Positions 19,480-29,700 of a stretch of DNA of 64,000 nt are shown here, one piece after another (the first letter of the stretch is position 1; the number at the start of each line of letters is the position of its first letter). The stretch is taken from the NCBI GenBank assembly GCA_918797485.1, contig CAKKNE010000001.1:4154001-4218000 (forward strand), written 5' to 3'. The notes under the pieces were generated by a model. That model was not told the DNA's origin and did not search any database. It was given only the letters and a program-made list of their open reading frames with translations. Made by a program: the position numbers and the translations under genes. Origin of the DNA: Pelagomonas calceolata (taxonomy: Eukaryota; Sar; Pelagophyceae; Pelagomonadales; Pelagomonadaceae).

Positions 19480-19594
19480 GCTAGCTTTTTGCAATCAGTA
19501 GGGCGGCAGTTGATGTAGAAAGTCGATGCGTCGCTGCACCACAGTCTTCGTCGATTTCGAGCAGGTTTGTGGGCTGGGCAAGGCGTCTGACGAT

Positions 19595-19618
19595 GTCTAG
19601 CTCCAGTAACACACTAGG
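19595..19618 (-). promoter_or_regulatory. Upstream near-palindrome in front of the ferredoxin-PDZ gene
   Basis: On the minus strand this reads CCTAGTGTGTTACTGG followed by AGCTAGAC, a close match to the consensus GCTAGTGTCTTACA...CGCTAGC. It lies 116 bp upstream of the minus-strand start at 19479. Confidence 0.5.
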
Positions 19619-19655
19619 CCAAATTTCGAGCATTGGCAACACACACAAACTCTTA

Positions 19656-20399
19656 CTAGAGGTCCTGTTTCGCCTTGACAAGAAGCTCCACCGTCCGCTC
19701 CGAGTCGGGGAGCACGAACAGCTTCCCCGCGAGCGCGCGGTACGCGTCGTAGTGCTCGTGGGCGTGGCCGCTCGCCGTCTCGCCGCGGCCCGCCCGCTGC
19801 ACGGCCACGCGCCGGTAGGCCTCGGCGTCCGCTTTTTCATACACCCCATGCCTCCCGGGCCCGAGCGCGATGGCCCGCCGGTTGTGCACGACGGCCTCCC
19901 GGGAGTTGCCGGTCACATCATAAACCTGGGCTAAATTCCGGTGCGCCGCGGCGTCGTCCGGCCGCAGCTTCACGGCCTCCAACGCGTGCTCGAGGGCCTT
20001 CTCGTAGCGGCCCCGCGCCGCGTACACGGCAGCAATATTCTTGTGCGCGAGAAAGTTGTCCGCGTCGACCCGCAAAATGTAGGTGAACTCCTTCAACGCC
20101 CGCGCCCAGTGCTCCCGGCCCCGCTTGAAGATTGCCAAGGCCAAGTCGTTGCGCACATTCAAATTCTCGGGGTTCGCCTTGGCGGCGAACTGCAGCCGCC
20201 GCAGCGCCTCGTCGTGGTCCCCGAGCTCCTGGAGGATGGGGGCTAGCGAATGGTGGTTCGGGCCGGCCATCGGGTCCCGCGCTATGCGGCCTTCGAGGTA
20301 CTGCGCGGCCTCGTTTCGCAGCTGGGCCTGCTGGCGCTCGCGCCAGATCTTCTCCTGCATCTCTCTCAGTTCCCGCATGCGTTGGGCCGGGTCGGACAT
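19656..20399 (-). CDS. TPR repeat protein
   Basis: This 247-aa protein has an N-terminal charged helix (MREL..MQEKIWRERQQAQ) and then at least four TPR-like helical pairs. The clearest are GDHDEALRRLQFAAKANPEN, LALAIFKRGREHWARALKEF, IAAVYAARGRYEKALEHALE and LAQVYDVTGNSREAVVHNRR, each followed by a Pro/Asp turn. It is probably a protein-protein adaptor. The C-terminal 60 residues do not form a clear TPR. It is divergent from the GlcNAc-transferase-like gene. Confidence 0.8.
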   Translation of the reverse strand: MSDPAQRMRELREMQEKIWRERQQAQLRNEAAQYLEGRIARDPMAGPNHHSLAPILQELGDHDEALRRLQFAAKANPENLNVRNDLALAIFKRGREHWARALKEFTYILRVDADNFLAHKNIAAVYAARGRYEKALEHALEAVKLRPDDAAAHRNLAQVYDVTGNSREAVVHNRRAIALGPGRHGVYEKADAEAYRRVAVQRAGRGETASGHAHEHYDAYRALAGKLFVLPDSERTVELLVKAKQDL

Positions 20400-20486
20400 G
20401 GTCTATGATGGCGTTTTCTCGGCTGATTTAGGTCGTGGGGCAGTGTAGATGGGGCTGCCCCTTGTGTGCCACTCCGGATCTAGGTC

Positions 20487-20545
20487 CGATACGCAGTGAT
20501 CCTGCGCGTGTCGGGCCGACACGCAGTGATCCCGCGCGTGTCTGA
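20487..20545. repeat. Two-copy 30-bp tandem repeat
   Basis: The 22-bp core beginning ACGCAGTGATCC and ending GCGCGTGTC occurs at 20491-20512 and 20521-20542, differing at one position. The joining bases create a small palindrome around TGTCGGGCCGACA. It lies in the promoter shared by the TPR and GlcNAc-transferase-like genes. Confidence 0.6.
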
Positions 20546-20604
20546 CGGCCTGTTTGGGGCCGAGGGATGGGCCTACAGCGGAGCTTTTGTTGCAGCGCCG
20601 CTTT

Positions 20605-20626
20605 GCTAGTATCTTACACGCTAAGC
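20605..20626 (+). promoter_or_regulatory. Upstream near-palindrome in front of the GlcNAc-transferase-like gene
   Basis: The site reads GCTAGTATCTTACA then CGCTAAGC, a copy of the recurrent motif with one change in each half. It lies 206 bp upstream of ATG 20832 and also in the upstream region of the divergent TPR gene. Confidence 0.5.
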
Positions 20627-20831
20627 TCGGTCGCATAATTTTGCAAAGTCGGCAGCGCGACGCGGTTTCGCGCCGTGCCGCGAAGCTGTTGCACCGTAGC
20701 GGTACTCAGCAGCGAGCTGTGTTGCAGGACAAGCAGCGGTGCAAGCCAAAGCTTGCGCGCGGCGGCCAGCATCACTGATTTCCTGGCAAAGCCAGCGCGC
20801 AACAGGCGCAGCAAACCGACGAGGTAGGACC

Positions 20832-22463
20832 ATGGCCGCCCGCCGCAAAGCGAGAGAAGCGCGCCGCCAGCGCCGCACCCGCTGCTGCCGCTGGTGCTGC
20901 ATCAGACTGGCGGTCGTCGCGCTCGGGTCGGTATTCTCCTCCGTCCTCTTAGTCCTGAGCCACATGGAGTCCGTGCAGCACGGCAAGTCCTTCGCCGTGT
21001 CGCACGCCGGCTCCGTGCACCACGCCAAGAAGGAGCCCGAAGTTTTTGAAAGAAAGCAAAAACCGGTCACGTCTTTGTTGCGCGGTGCGGTGGAGAAGGA
21101 CGACGACCGGCCGCCCCGCCATGCGACGGGTGAGCGGTACGTGCCTCCTGAGAGTGTAGAAGTGAAACACGACCTACCTTCTCTCCAGGAAATCGTGTCC
21201 ACACTCAGAAACTTTCTAGATGAAGTCCACCGAGCCTTCGGACGCGCGAAACGCAAGACGCGGGAGGAGGTCTGGGCCGCTTATGTCGCTGTCGCGGAGA
21301 CGCACCTCTTACCCTTCGAGAAACGGGTCCACCGAACCAAGCGACCTGTCAGAAGTGATGGCTCGATCTTTGTATCAATAGCCGCGTATAGGGACCACAT
21401 GCTCGCCAATACTCTGACGGAGCTATTCACGCACGCGTCAAAACCCGAATTAGTCATTGCGGGCGTCGTCCAGCAGAACTGCGTCGTAAAGTGCAAGACT
21501 GGAGTGCAAGTCGTCAGCAAGCCGGGCGAACCGGTAAGAACAAAAGTGTCGGACGCGCCGGCCGACGCGGACGGCGTCGCGGACTTTTGCGCTTCTGCCG
21601 TTGGTCAACCCCATTGCCGAGCGGGCCGCGTGCGTGTTTTGAGGGTGAACGAGACGGAGAGCCTCGGGCCGGCCTTCGCGCGGTATCTCGCCTCCAAATT
21701 ATGGCTTGGCGAGCAGTTCTACGTGCAGATCGACGCGCACATGTGGGCGAGAGATGCGTGGGACGACGAATTGAGGAGTGAGATGCTGGCGACGCCGTCG
21801 TATCCTCGTTCAGTGATGTCCGCCTATCCTCCTGGACCCTCGAACGGCTGGCAGAGCATGGCGCCGTCCGGAAAACTGTGCTCCGGTACTTTTAGTACAT
21901 CTCCGGTAGAAGCCCACATCTTCAGGTTAGGTGGAGGCGGGGGCGGTCGGAACATCGCCGCCCCCGCACCGGAGCCGCCTAGATCCATCTTCGTCGGCGC
22001 GGGCTTCTTCACGGCACATTCTAGTTTCTTACAAGTGGCGCCCTTCGACCCGTTCTTACCTTTTGTATTTATGGGCGAAGAAATCATGCTCACCACAAGG
22101 TTTTACACGAATGGTTTCGATGTGTATTCGCCTAGGGTCAACTTCTTCGCGCACCAATACAGACCTGGGAGGTTAGGTCTGCCGAAGTTCTGGGAAAGTC
22201 AAGATAGGGCTTTTGGGAGTGGTGGTTCGAATACGAGATTTATGCTGATGATCGTGGATAGGGTCAAACATATGGTTGGCTACGAGTCTCCCGTGAAGAA
22301 CCCGGACGTCCTCAAACACGTGAGCGATCACGATGGCCCAAACTATGGCTTGGGCAGTCATAGAACACTGACCGAGTTCCTGCGGTTCGCGGGCCTAGAC
22401 ATGGTCGCGATGACGGCGCGCTCGCCGAGCTGGTGCGCTAGGAACGATTACCCGCCTAACTAA
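20832..22463 (+). CDS. GlcNAc-transferase-like glycosyltransferase (GT60 type)
   Basis: This 543-aa protein resembles the GlcNAc family that includes the Skp1 hydroxyproline N-acetylglucosaminyltransferase. The fold entry SDGSIFVSIAAYRDHMLANT, then FVQ-type ELVIAGVVQQNC, GPAFARYLASKLWLGEQFY and the metal-binding QIDAHM (a DxH motif) are in the expected order. FVFMGEEIMLTTRFYTNGFD supplies the acidic loop. A hydrophobic helix near residues 24-45 after a very basic N-terminus suggests a type II Golgi protein, unlike cytosolic Skp1 enzymes. ATG 20832 has context GACCATGGCC. The stop codon directly abuts the stop of the convergent EF-hand gene. Confidence 0.82.
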   Translation: MAARRKAREARRQRRTRCCRWCCIRLAVVALGSVFSSVLLVLSHMESVQHGKSFAVSHAGSVHHAKKEPEVFERKQKPVTSLLRGAVEKDDDRPPRHATGERYVPPESVEVKHDLPSLQEIVSTLRNFLDEVHRAFGRAKRKTREEVWAAYVAVAETHLLPFEKRVHRTKRPVRSDGSIFVSIAAYRDHMLANTLTELFTHASKPELVIAGVVQQNCVVKCKTGVQVVSKPGEPVRTKVSDAPADADGVADFCASAVGQPHCRAGRVRVLRVNETESLGPAFARYLASKLWLGEQFYVQIDAHMWARDAWDDELRSEMLATPSYPRSVMSAYPPGPSNGWQSMAPSGKLCSGTFSTSPVEAHIFRLGGGGGGRNIAAPAPEPPRSIFVGAGFFTAHSSFLQVAPFDPFLPFVFMGEEIMLTTRFYTNGFDVYSPRVNFFAHQYRPGRLGLPKFWESQDRAFGSGGSNTRFMLMIVDRVKHMVGYESPVKNPDVLKHVSDHDGPNYGLGSHRTLTEFLRFAGLDMVAMTARSPSWCARNDYPPN

Positions 22464-23048
22464 CTAGCCGTAATGAACACTTCCTTGCCCCGCCAAAAAC
22501 GTCCGGAAGGCCGGATCCTCGACGATCTGGTGGACCACTTCCCCGTAGTTGACCACCACGCCATCCTTCGACTCCAAGAAGACGTTCTCGCACAACGCAT
22601 CGACCTCTTCCGGCGTCACGGCCGGGTCCCCGAACCACGACGCCACGTTATTCATCGCGTTCACTATTAACGCTAATTCGTGCTTCTTGATGGTGCCCGC
22701 GTCGTTGACGTCGAACATCTCGCATCCAAAAAGTACTCGCGCCTTGACGTCGCCTCGGACCAGTGGTGCGAGGCCGGCCAAAAATTCCCGGTAATCAATA
22801 GCAGCCGCGCCCATCTTGTCGAACATGGTGAACATCCTTTCTAAAATTTCGACGTCCTGGGGCATGATGTTCGCCGCCGTCATCGCGTCGGCGAGCTGGT
22901 CCCTATTGATCATGTACGCGCCCGTCACACACGCGTCGCCGAAGGATTTGCGGATCATGCCCATCTCCTTCCTTTCTATTTGTGTGACGTTGGCCATGGC
23001 CGCGATGTACAATTGTTTTTCTCCCTTGGTGCTGGTGGCATTGCCCAT
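22464..23048 (-). CDS. Myristoylated EF-hand calcium sensor
   Basis: This 194-aa protein begins MGNATSTK, a good N-myristoylation signal. It has the helical layout of the calcineurin-B / neuronal calcium sensor group: MFDVNDAGTIKKHEL is the most canonical EF loop (D-x-N-D-x-G), with FTMFDKMGAAAIDYREF a degenerate one before it and ESKDGVVVNYGEV after it. The length fits that group. Several loop acidic residues are missing, so perhaps only one site binds calcium. The stop at 22464-22466 touches the stop of the GlcNAc-transferase-like gene. It is divergent from kinesin, with 413 bp between starts. Confidence 0.78.
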   Translation of the reverse strand: MGNATSTKGEKQLYIAAMANVTQIERKEMGMIRKSFGDACVTGAYMINRDQLADAMTAANIMPQDVEILERMFTMFDKMGAAAIDYREFLAGLAPLVRGDVKARVLFGCEMFDVNDAGTIKKHELALIVNAMNNVASWFGDPAVTPEEVDALCENVFLESKDGVVVNYGEVVHQIVEDPAFRTFLAGQGSVHYG

Positions 23049-23461
23049 GGCTGGGCTGCGCCCGTGCTACGGCTGCGGTGGCCGGCCCGTCCGGTCGTGG
23101 AGAACTTGTGCGAAGGGCGTTTCTGCGTTTGTACGTCGCGACGGCGGCGTGTGGGCAGCCCTTTGTTTTATGCGCGCTAGACAGCTTTTTGTCGAACCCG
23201 TACGGTAGAGTCTCGTAGCTAGCTTTGCGGAGAGTGCTCCCAGCCTTCGGAGGGCCAGCACGGGCCCGAGAAGCATCCTCGACCACGCGCACATTTCGTG
23301 GGGCTTGCCCAACGACGCCGCCATCGTCTGCGGGCGTGCGCGGAGGATTCGCCCGCGTGTGGAGCCAGCGCGTCCTCCGCAGTCGCACTACACGCAGCGC
23401 TGCGGGCCGCCAGCGCGCGGGCAGCCCTAGGAACCAACAGCACAACACCACAAGCAGCACC

Positions 23462-26205
23462 ATGGCCTTAGCAGCGGCGGCGGCGGCCATGAAGCTCAAG
23501 AACAAGGGTTCCGTCACGGTCCAAGTCGTCGTGAGGTGTCGACCCCTGAACAAGAAGGAGCTCGGCGAAGACCGGAAACCGATTATTAGTATAGACGAGA
23601 ACCAGGTGTCGATCGTCAAAGGCATCGGTAAAGACGGCCATATCATGAGTGAAGAAGAAAACAAAGCCACGAAGAAGTCTTTTACGTTTGACGCGGCGTA
23701 TGACGAGCAGTCGACGCAGAAACAGTTCTACGAGGAAAGTTGCTACCCCTTGGTCGAGAGCGTCATGGAGGGCTTTAACGGGACGATCTTCGCCTACGGC
23801 CAGACGGGCTGCGGCAAGACCTGGACCATGATGGGGCCGCCTTCACCTCTCGAACTGAGAGGTGTTATACCTTCGTCCTTCGACCACATCTTCGAGAATA
23901 TAAAAACTACCACAGATTGTGAATTCTTAGTACGGTGTTCTTACTTAGAAATTTATAATGAGGAGATCCGGGACTTATTGGGGGACGACCCGAAGGCGCG
24001 GTGCGAGCTCAAGGAGGACCCGTCGAAGGGTGTCTATGTTAAGGGTCTGTCCAATGTCGTGGTCAACGACGAGGCGACCATCAACAAGGTCATGGAGAAG
24101 GGCCTGAAGCATCGCACGACTGGGGCTACACTCATGAATGAAGGGTCTTCACGTAGTCATAGTATCTTCACCGTGGTCCTGGAAATGAATAGAAAAGATG
24201 AGGGTGGTAAAGACCATTTTACGATGGGGAAATTAAATCTCGTGGATTTAGCTGGTTCAGAAAGACAGTCGAAGACGGGCGCGTCGGGCGATCGCTTGAA
24301 AGAAGGCTGCAAGATCAATCTATCTCTATCAGCATTGGGTAACGTCATCAGTGCTTTGGTCGATGGCAAGGGCAAGCACATCCCCTACCGCGACTCAAAA
24401 CTAACGAGACTCCTCCAGGATTCACTAGGTGGGAACACGAAAACACTCATGATGGCCGCCGTGAGTCCCGCGGATTATAATTATGACGAAACTTTATCTA
24501 CCTTACGGTATGCTAATAGAGCCAAGAACATCAAGAACAAGCCCAAGATCAACGAAGATCCGAAGGATGCCATGTTGAGAGAATATAAGGCCCAGATTGA
24601 TCAGCTCAAAGCTATCCTCGAAGCGCAGGCGGCCGGCCAGCCGCTCGATGGGCGGTGGGCCGGCGAAGGGATGGAACAACCACCGGGCCAGGTCGTGCAC
24701 GTCCCGGGTCAGAACACCGTCGTGGAGCGCGTCGTCACGAAGGACGGCCCCGTGCGGATCTGTGTCGACCTTCACGCCAGTTGCACCCGACACACTGGTT
24801 GATTTCCGCACAGGTGCAGATCCAGCGAGTGGTAGAGAAGGAGGTGGTGGAAGTCGAGAAGATCGTCGAAAAGGAGAAAGTTGTCGAGAAAGTCGTCGTC
24901 CAGGAGAAAATTGTTAATGTGCTCAATGCCGAGGGTGAGGCGCTGACGGAGTACAATGCGGCGCTCGTGAATCAACGCGCGCAATTAGGAGAGCAGCTCG
25001 AGGGCCAGAAAGCAGCGACCCAAGCTGCCCAAAATGACGTGAGCGCGGTGATGGCCAAGCTCGCCGCGCTGCAATCACGCGTCTGTGGCTCGTCGCTGAA
25101 GCGGGGCGAAGCTGCTGATGACCAAGCGTTCGAGGAGGCTTTGAAGAGGAAGAAGGACAAAGAAAAACGCATCAAGAAGCGCCTCGAGAAGAAAAGACGA
25201 GCAGCTCAAGCTGCGGAGGAGGGCCGACTCGCGGCGGAAGCGGAACGGGAAGCGGTCGAGTTGGAGCTGCAGGAGGCGGCGTTGGAGATGGACGAGCGCG
25301 AGAGGGAGTTCCGGCGGGAGAAGAAGAAGCTGAAGCGGAAGATACTCCAGGGCCAGAACGAGATCGAGGATCTACACGACGAGTTCCAGCGCGAGCGCGA
25401 GATGCTGCAGGACAACGTGCGAGAAGCGAATAGGGACGCGCAGTTGTGGCGGCAAGTTTGTGAATTAGTCCTAGATAAGAACTTGGTGGATCGGGTCTGG
25501 CAGCGGTCGGAATTCAATGAGAGGGAGGACAAGTGGATCCTGCCCGAGATGCTCCGGGCGAAGCGGCAGTATCAAGATTTGTCGTGTCCGCCTTTGCCGG
25601 GCATGGGCCCGACGCCACCTGTGGAAGGGGGTGTCTTCGCGCGGCCGGCGTCGCGGTCGCCGCGCGCCGTGATGGGCCTCGCCGGGGCAGCTCGGCCGCC
25701 GTCGCAGCAGCCCGGCGTCGGTGGCCTCGCCGGCGCCGCGAGACCTCCATCATACTCGCCGCGGTTGGACGACTTCATGGACGCGCCGCGCGAGGAGTAC
25801 TCGCGGCCTTCCTCGAACGCGATCCCGTCGCGGCCGACGTCGTCGCGGCCGGGCTCGACGCGGCCTCATTCTAGACCGTTGTCTCGGGCCGGCGGCTCGC
25901 GGGGCGGCGACCCGGAGCAGCGGCGACGGCGGAAGAAGCGCGAGAAGGCGCCCGGCGGGCTTGCGGGCGCGGCGGTCGGCGGGCTCGCGGCGGCTGCCGT
26001 CGGCGGGCTCGCCGGGGCCGCCCAGGTCGGCGGGCTGGCCGCGGCGGCGTCGAAGCCTTCACAAAAGCCGCCGCGGCCGAAGAAGAAGGCTGCTGGTCTG
26101 GCGGGCGCGGCCGTCGGTGGCCTTGCTGGTGCGGCGCAGCGACCGGTGGGCGGCTTGGCGGGTGCGGCGGCGGCGAGCTACGACTACGATATCGCGTCGC
26201 CGTAG
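23462..26205 (+). CDS. Kinesin-2 type motor protein
   Basis: This 893-aa protein is spliced from 23462-24751 and 24814-26205. The motor domain (about residues 17-355) has the P-loop YGQTGCGKT, switch I NEGSSRSH and switch [27 protein letters not shown] and the neck [17 protein letters not shown] are typical of kinesin-2 (KIF3/KIF17), the plus-end motor of intraflagellar transport. A coiled coil spans about residues 430-650. The tail is a low-complexity array of about nine GLAGAA-like repeats. The start has the strong context AGCACCATGGCC. The 62-nt intron is an inserted introner-type element in phase 0; removing it restores [13 protein letters not shown]. Confidence 0.92.
24760..24813 (-). 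mobile_element. Introner-type element in the kinesin gene (54 bp)
   Basis: Ends are CTGTGTCGACC (decayed left end) and TTGATTTCCGCACAG. The 8 bp to its left, GTGCGGAT (24752-24759), match the 8 bp to its right, GTGCAGAT (24814-24821), at seven positions: a target-site duplication. The intron runs 24752-24813, so the left duplicate supplies the GT donor and the element supplies the CACAG acceptor. It is inverted relative to the gene and lacks the CACGCCATCGACGCGAC core. Confidence 0.85.
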
Positions 26206-26729
26206 TTGGCTCACTTAACTTGTTGGTTTTTATGAGTCCGAGTCCGACTGCTCGGGACGCGGTGTAGATACGCGGTGCACATGCCGCGGGGGCCCGGGCC
26301 CCAGCGACTCGGAGTCCCTGGGCGGGGCGAGCCGTCCGAGGTAGTCGCCATGGTTCCGTTAATCGTGGGCTGAGCCCCGGGATACGTATCGGTGATATAT
26401 ATATATAATACATATATATATATATATACCTATCGGTATCAACTCTAGAGTGTCTTTGTGGCTTTAGCTTGCCTCCGTCTTCGATTCGCGTTGTGGGCAG
26501 TATCCTGCCCCAGCAAGGGCCTCAGTTCGAACCAGGCTGCTTTGCTACTCACGTGGTACCTATAGAGCCGTGGCAACCACCTGTTCGACGCCGTTCGACG
26601 CGGGAGCAGCAATAGAGCTCTACACACGCGTAACAGCTGGACGCTACGAAACGCCATCGACGCGACCGTGAAACAGCTCTAGGCTGCGAACAGACTGCCC
26701 GACGCCGTCGGCGCGAACCGTAGAGCAAA
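26206..26729. other. Intergenic region with AT-rich hairpin
   Basis: This 524-bp spacer lies between kinesin and SPAG1. It holds an AT-dinucleotide tract at about 26394-26429, bordered by GATACGTATCGGT (26381-26393) and ACCTATCGGTATC (26428-26440). CTAGAGTGTCTTTGTGG near 26445 resembles the recurrent upstream motif. AAACGCCATCGACGCGAC near 26649 resembles the inner core of the introns, suggesting a 5' UTR intron. Confidence 0.5.
26394..26429. repeat. AT-dinucleotide microsatellite
   Basis: About 36 bp of alternating A and T, broken by one C near 26411. It stands out in a GC-rich sequence. Partly complementary flanks would let it extrude as a cruciform. Confidence 0.75.
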
Positions 26730-29700
26730 ATGGCAGAACTCGGCGACTTCGTCGCCCAGGGCCGGCGCAAGAACTGCGAGGTCACGCTCGAGATGATGGA
26801 CTACAAGCACGTGGACACGTGTAGCGACGTGCCCGAGCTACGGTCCATCCTCCAAGCGCTCAAGAGTGGAGAGCACGGCAAGTACCCGCACCTCGAGAGG
26901 CACACGGAGAAGCGCATTTTGGGTTTGCTCCCGGAGAAGGATCGAAAAAAGATCGAAGCGTTGGCCTCGACGCCTTCTGCCCAAGATGTAGCTGATGCGG
27001 CGAACGACATCAACGCGTTCGTGGGCGAATCGAAGGAAGACGACGATCGCTTACGGACCGAAGTCTACGTGAAGAAGGGCGGGAAGCAATTGCCGCCGGT
27101 CCGAGGTCGGAAAGCCGTACCAGTCACGAAGGAGGTCTCCAAACCCTCTCCAGAAGAGCTGGAAGCGAAGAAGGAGAACAGAATTCCAGGATATGATTTC
27201 AGAGCCTGGGACAAGTACGATGTGGACAGGGAGTGCGAGAAATTGGACGACAAGGAGAAGGCCCAGGAAGAGGCCCGGAAGCGGCGGGCGCGGGAAGCGC
27301 GCGAGCGGGACGACGCGAAAGCGAGGAAGGCTCTGGAAGATCTCGCCAAGTGTCGCACAGAGTTAGGGTGTGATGATCTGGCCCCTGCTGAGAGACAATT
27401 CTTAGCTCGCAGAGAAAAGAACAAGGGCAACGAGGCCTATCGCGCGTCGGAGAATCGGGACGCCTACGATTCCTATACTAGATCGTTAGCTTATGACGCG
27501 TCTTCGGCCGTCGTGTTCGCGAACCGGGCCATGGCCTGCTTGCGCCTAGGTTTATTGGAGCGGGCCGAGGACGACTGCACGTGTGCTTTGAAAATTGATC
27601 CGTCGTATCATAAAGCTAGACAACGTCGCGGTATGACGCGGCATAAGAGGGGCAAGTACGCGCTAGCCATCGAGGACTTCGAGCGGGCCTGCGCCGACGA
27701 TCCCGACAATCTGGCGTTGCGCAAATTACTCAAGCAGGCCTGCGACAAGTTCGAGGAGGTGCGTTGCGCGGCGTCCTTTTGTGTACTTCTGGATCCGTAG
27801 AGTATCTGCACGGCTCGTGACGTGCTTCCGTAGCTGCGTCTGCGTGATGGCGTGGCGAGTCCACGCCATCGACGCGACGTTGTCCCCATGGCCGCGTCGG
27901 CTCGATGGCGTGAAGGCTCACGAAGTAACCTTACGCCGCCGACGCGTCCTCGGACGCCGAGAGTCGATGGCGCGTGAGCTCCACCGTCACCGATCGCACA
28001 CACGCAGGTCGAGGGCAAGAAGGCCGACCTAGCGCGGGACCCGGCCGCGTTCACGGCCGTCGCTATTGAAAGTGATGACGACGAGGACGCCCCGCAGGAG
28101 ACGGGCTTCACGAAGATCGCGATCGCGGACGAAGATTCGAGCGACGAGGAGGTCGTCGAGATCAACAACGGCGGTTTTGAATTACCGTCGCCCACCGAAG
28201 ACGAGGTCCTGCGCAAGTTCGAGACGATGGACGAAGATGAACTGATCGTCGAGGAGGTGCCCGTTGCGGGGACGAAGGTCGCCATCGACGACGACGACGA
28301 GAGTGTCGAGGAGGTGCCTGTGAAGACTAGTGGTACCAAAGTGGCCATCGAGGACTCCTCTGAAGATGAGGAGAACTTATTGGTGGCCGAGACCGTGCCG
28401 GAGTCGCTGAAGCCCGATCCGCCGTCACAAGGTGTCAAGGTCGCGATCGAAGATGATGATGATGATGAGCCGCCGCCGCCCGACGTCTCGCCCGCCAAGT
28501 CGTCGGACGGCTCGTGGGAGGTCGTCGGCGATGCCGCCAAGGCCGAAGCTCTGAAGGGCGAGGGCAACGAGCTGATGAAGAAGGGCGATGTGTCTGGTGC
28601 CGTCGCCAAGTACTCGGAAGCTCTCGAGGCCGATGCGCAGCACTACGCGTCGCGCGCGAACCGGGCCATGGCCCGTTTGCGGTTGGGCGACGTCGAAGGC
28701 GCGTTCCTCGATGCCGACGCCTGCTGCCAGCACCCTGATGTTGCGTCAGATGTCTCAAAACGCGTCAAAGCTTTATTTCGGCGCGGCGACGCGCGCGAGC
28801 GCCTGGCATTGTCGGCGGCCACGCCCAAGGCCAAGGTCGTGGAATTGGAGGCGTCTTTGCAAGATTTAGATGAAGTTGTTGCTTTGGAGCCGCGGAACGA
28901 CGTCGCCGTCGCGAAGCGCAGGGCCGTATCTGAGGCGTTGGCCAAGGCTAAAGCCTTGGTCCGCGAGGCGGCGCAGGCTCGCCCGACGGAAGCTGTTTGT
29001 GGCGGTGTCGAAATTTCCTCTTCGCTGCGTCCACGTCTACGGTCGCTGCTCCCTGCCACGCCATCGACGCGACACCACGACTGCTCCACCGCCACGCCAT
29101 CGACGCGATACGCCGTCGACGCGACCCCGAACAATGAACAACGCAGGCGTCGGCGAAAACGGAGAAGGGCCAATACGAGGGCGACTTCGCCGCGTCGGAC
29201 AAGGCCAAGGCCGCCGGGAGCAAGGCTTTGGCCGAAGGTAACTTGGACGAGGCCGAGGTCTTGTATACCCAAGCCCTCGACGCGTGGCCGGGCAACGCGG
29301 CAGCAAGGAACAATCGCGCTTTAGTACGGTTGAAGCGAGACGACTTCGAGGGCTGTGCTTCGGATACGTCCGAAGTCCTCAAAGCGGATCCGAAGAACCT
29401 CAAGGCCTTGTATCGCCGAGGCGTCGCGCGGCGAGCGTTGGGCGACTTTGGTGGTTCGTTAGATGACCTCGACGCTTTATTAGCCTTAGCCCCGGGAGAC
29501 CGCGCCGCAACCACGGAGCGCGACGCGACCAGAAGAAAGATGGATGAGAGGGATGGTTTGTCGAGGAAGAAGACGAAGGGCGTCGTCAAGCTCGACGCGG
29601 TCGTGCCGTCCAAAGCTTCATTGGTGAAGCCGCCCTCGCCCTCCAAGAAAGTTGTTGCGGTGGACGCGCCGCCGCCGCCGCCCTCTACCAAAGCACCTCC

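Noticed and set aside
26515-26550. TTCGAA-containing stretch resembling a tRNA T-loop on the minus strand
   Set aside because: The flanking arms do not pair (only three of five), and no acceptor or anticodon stem could be found.
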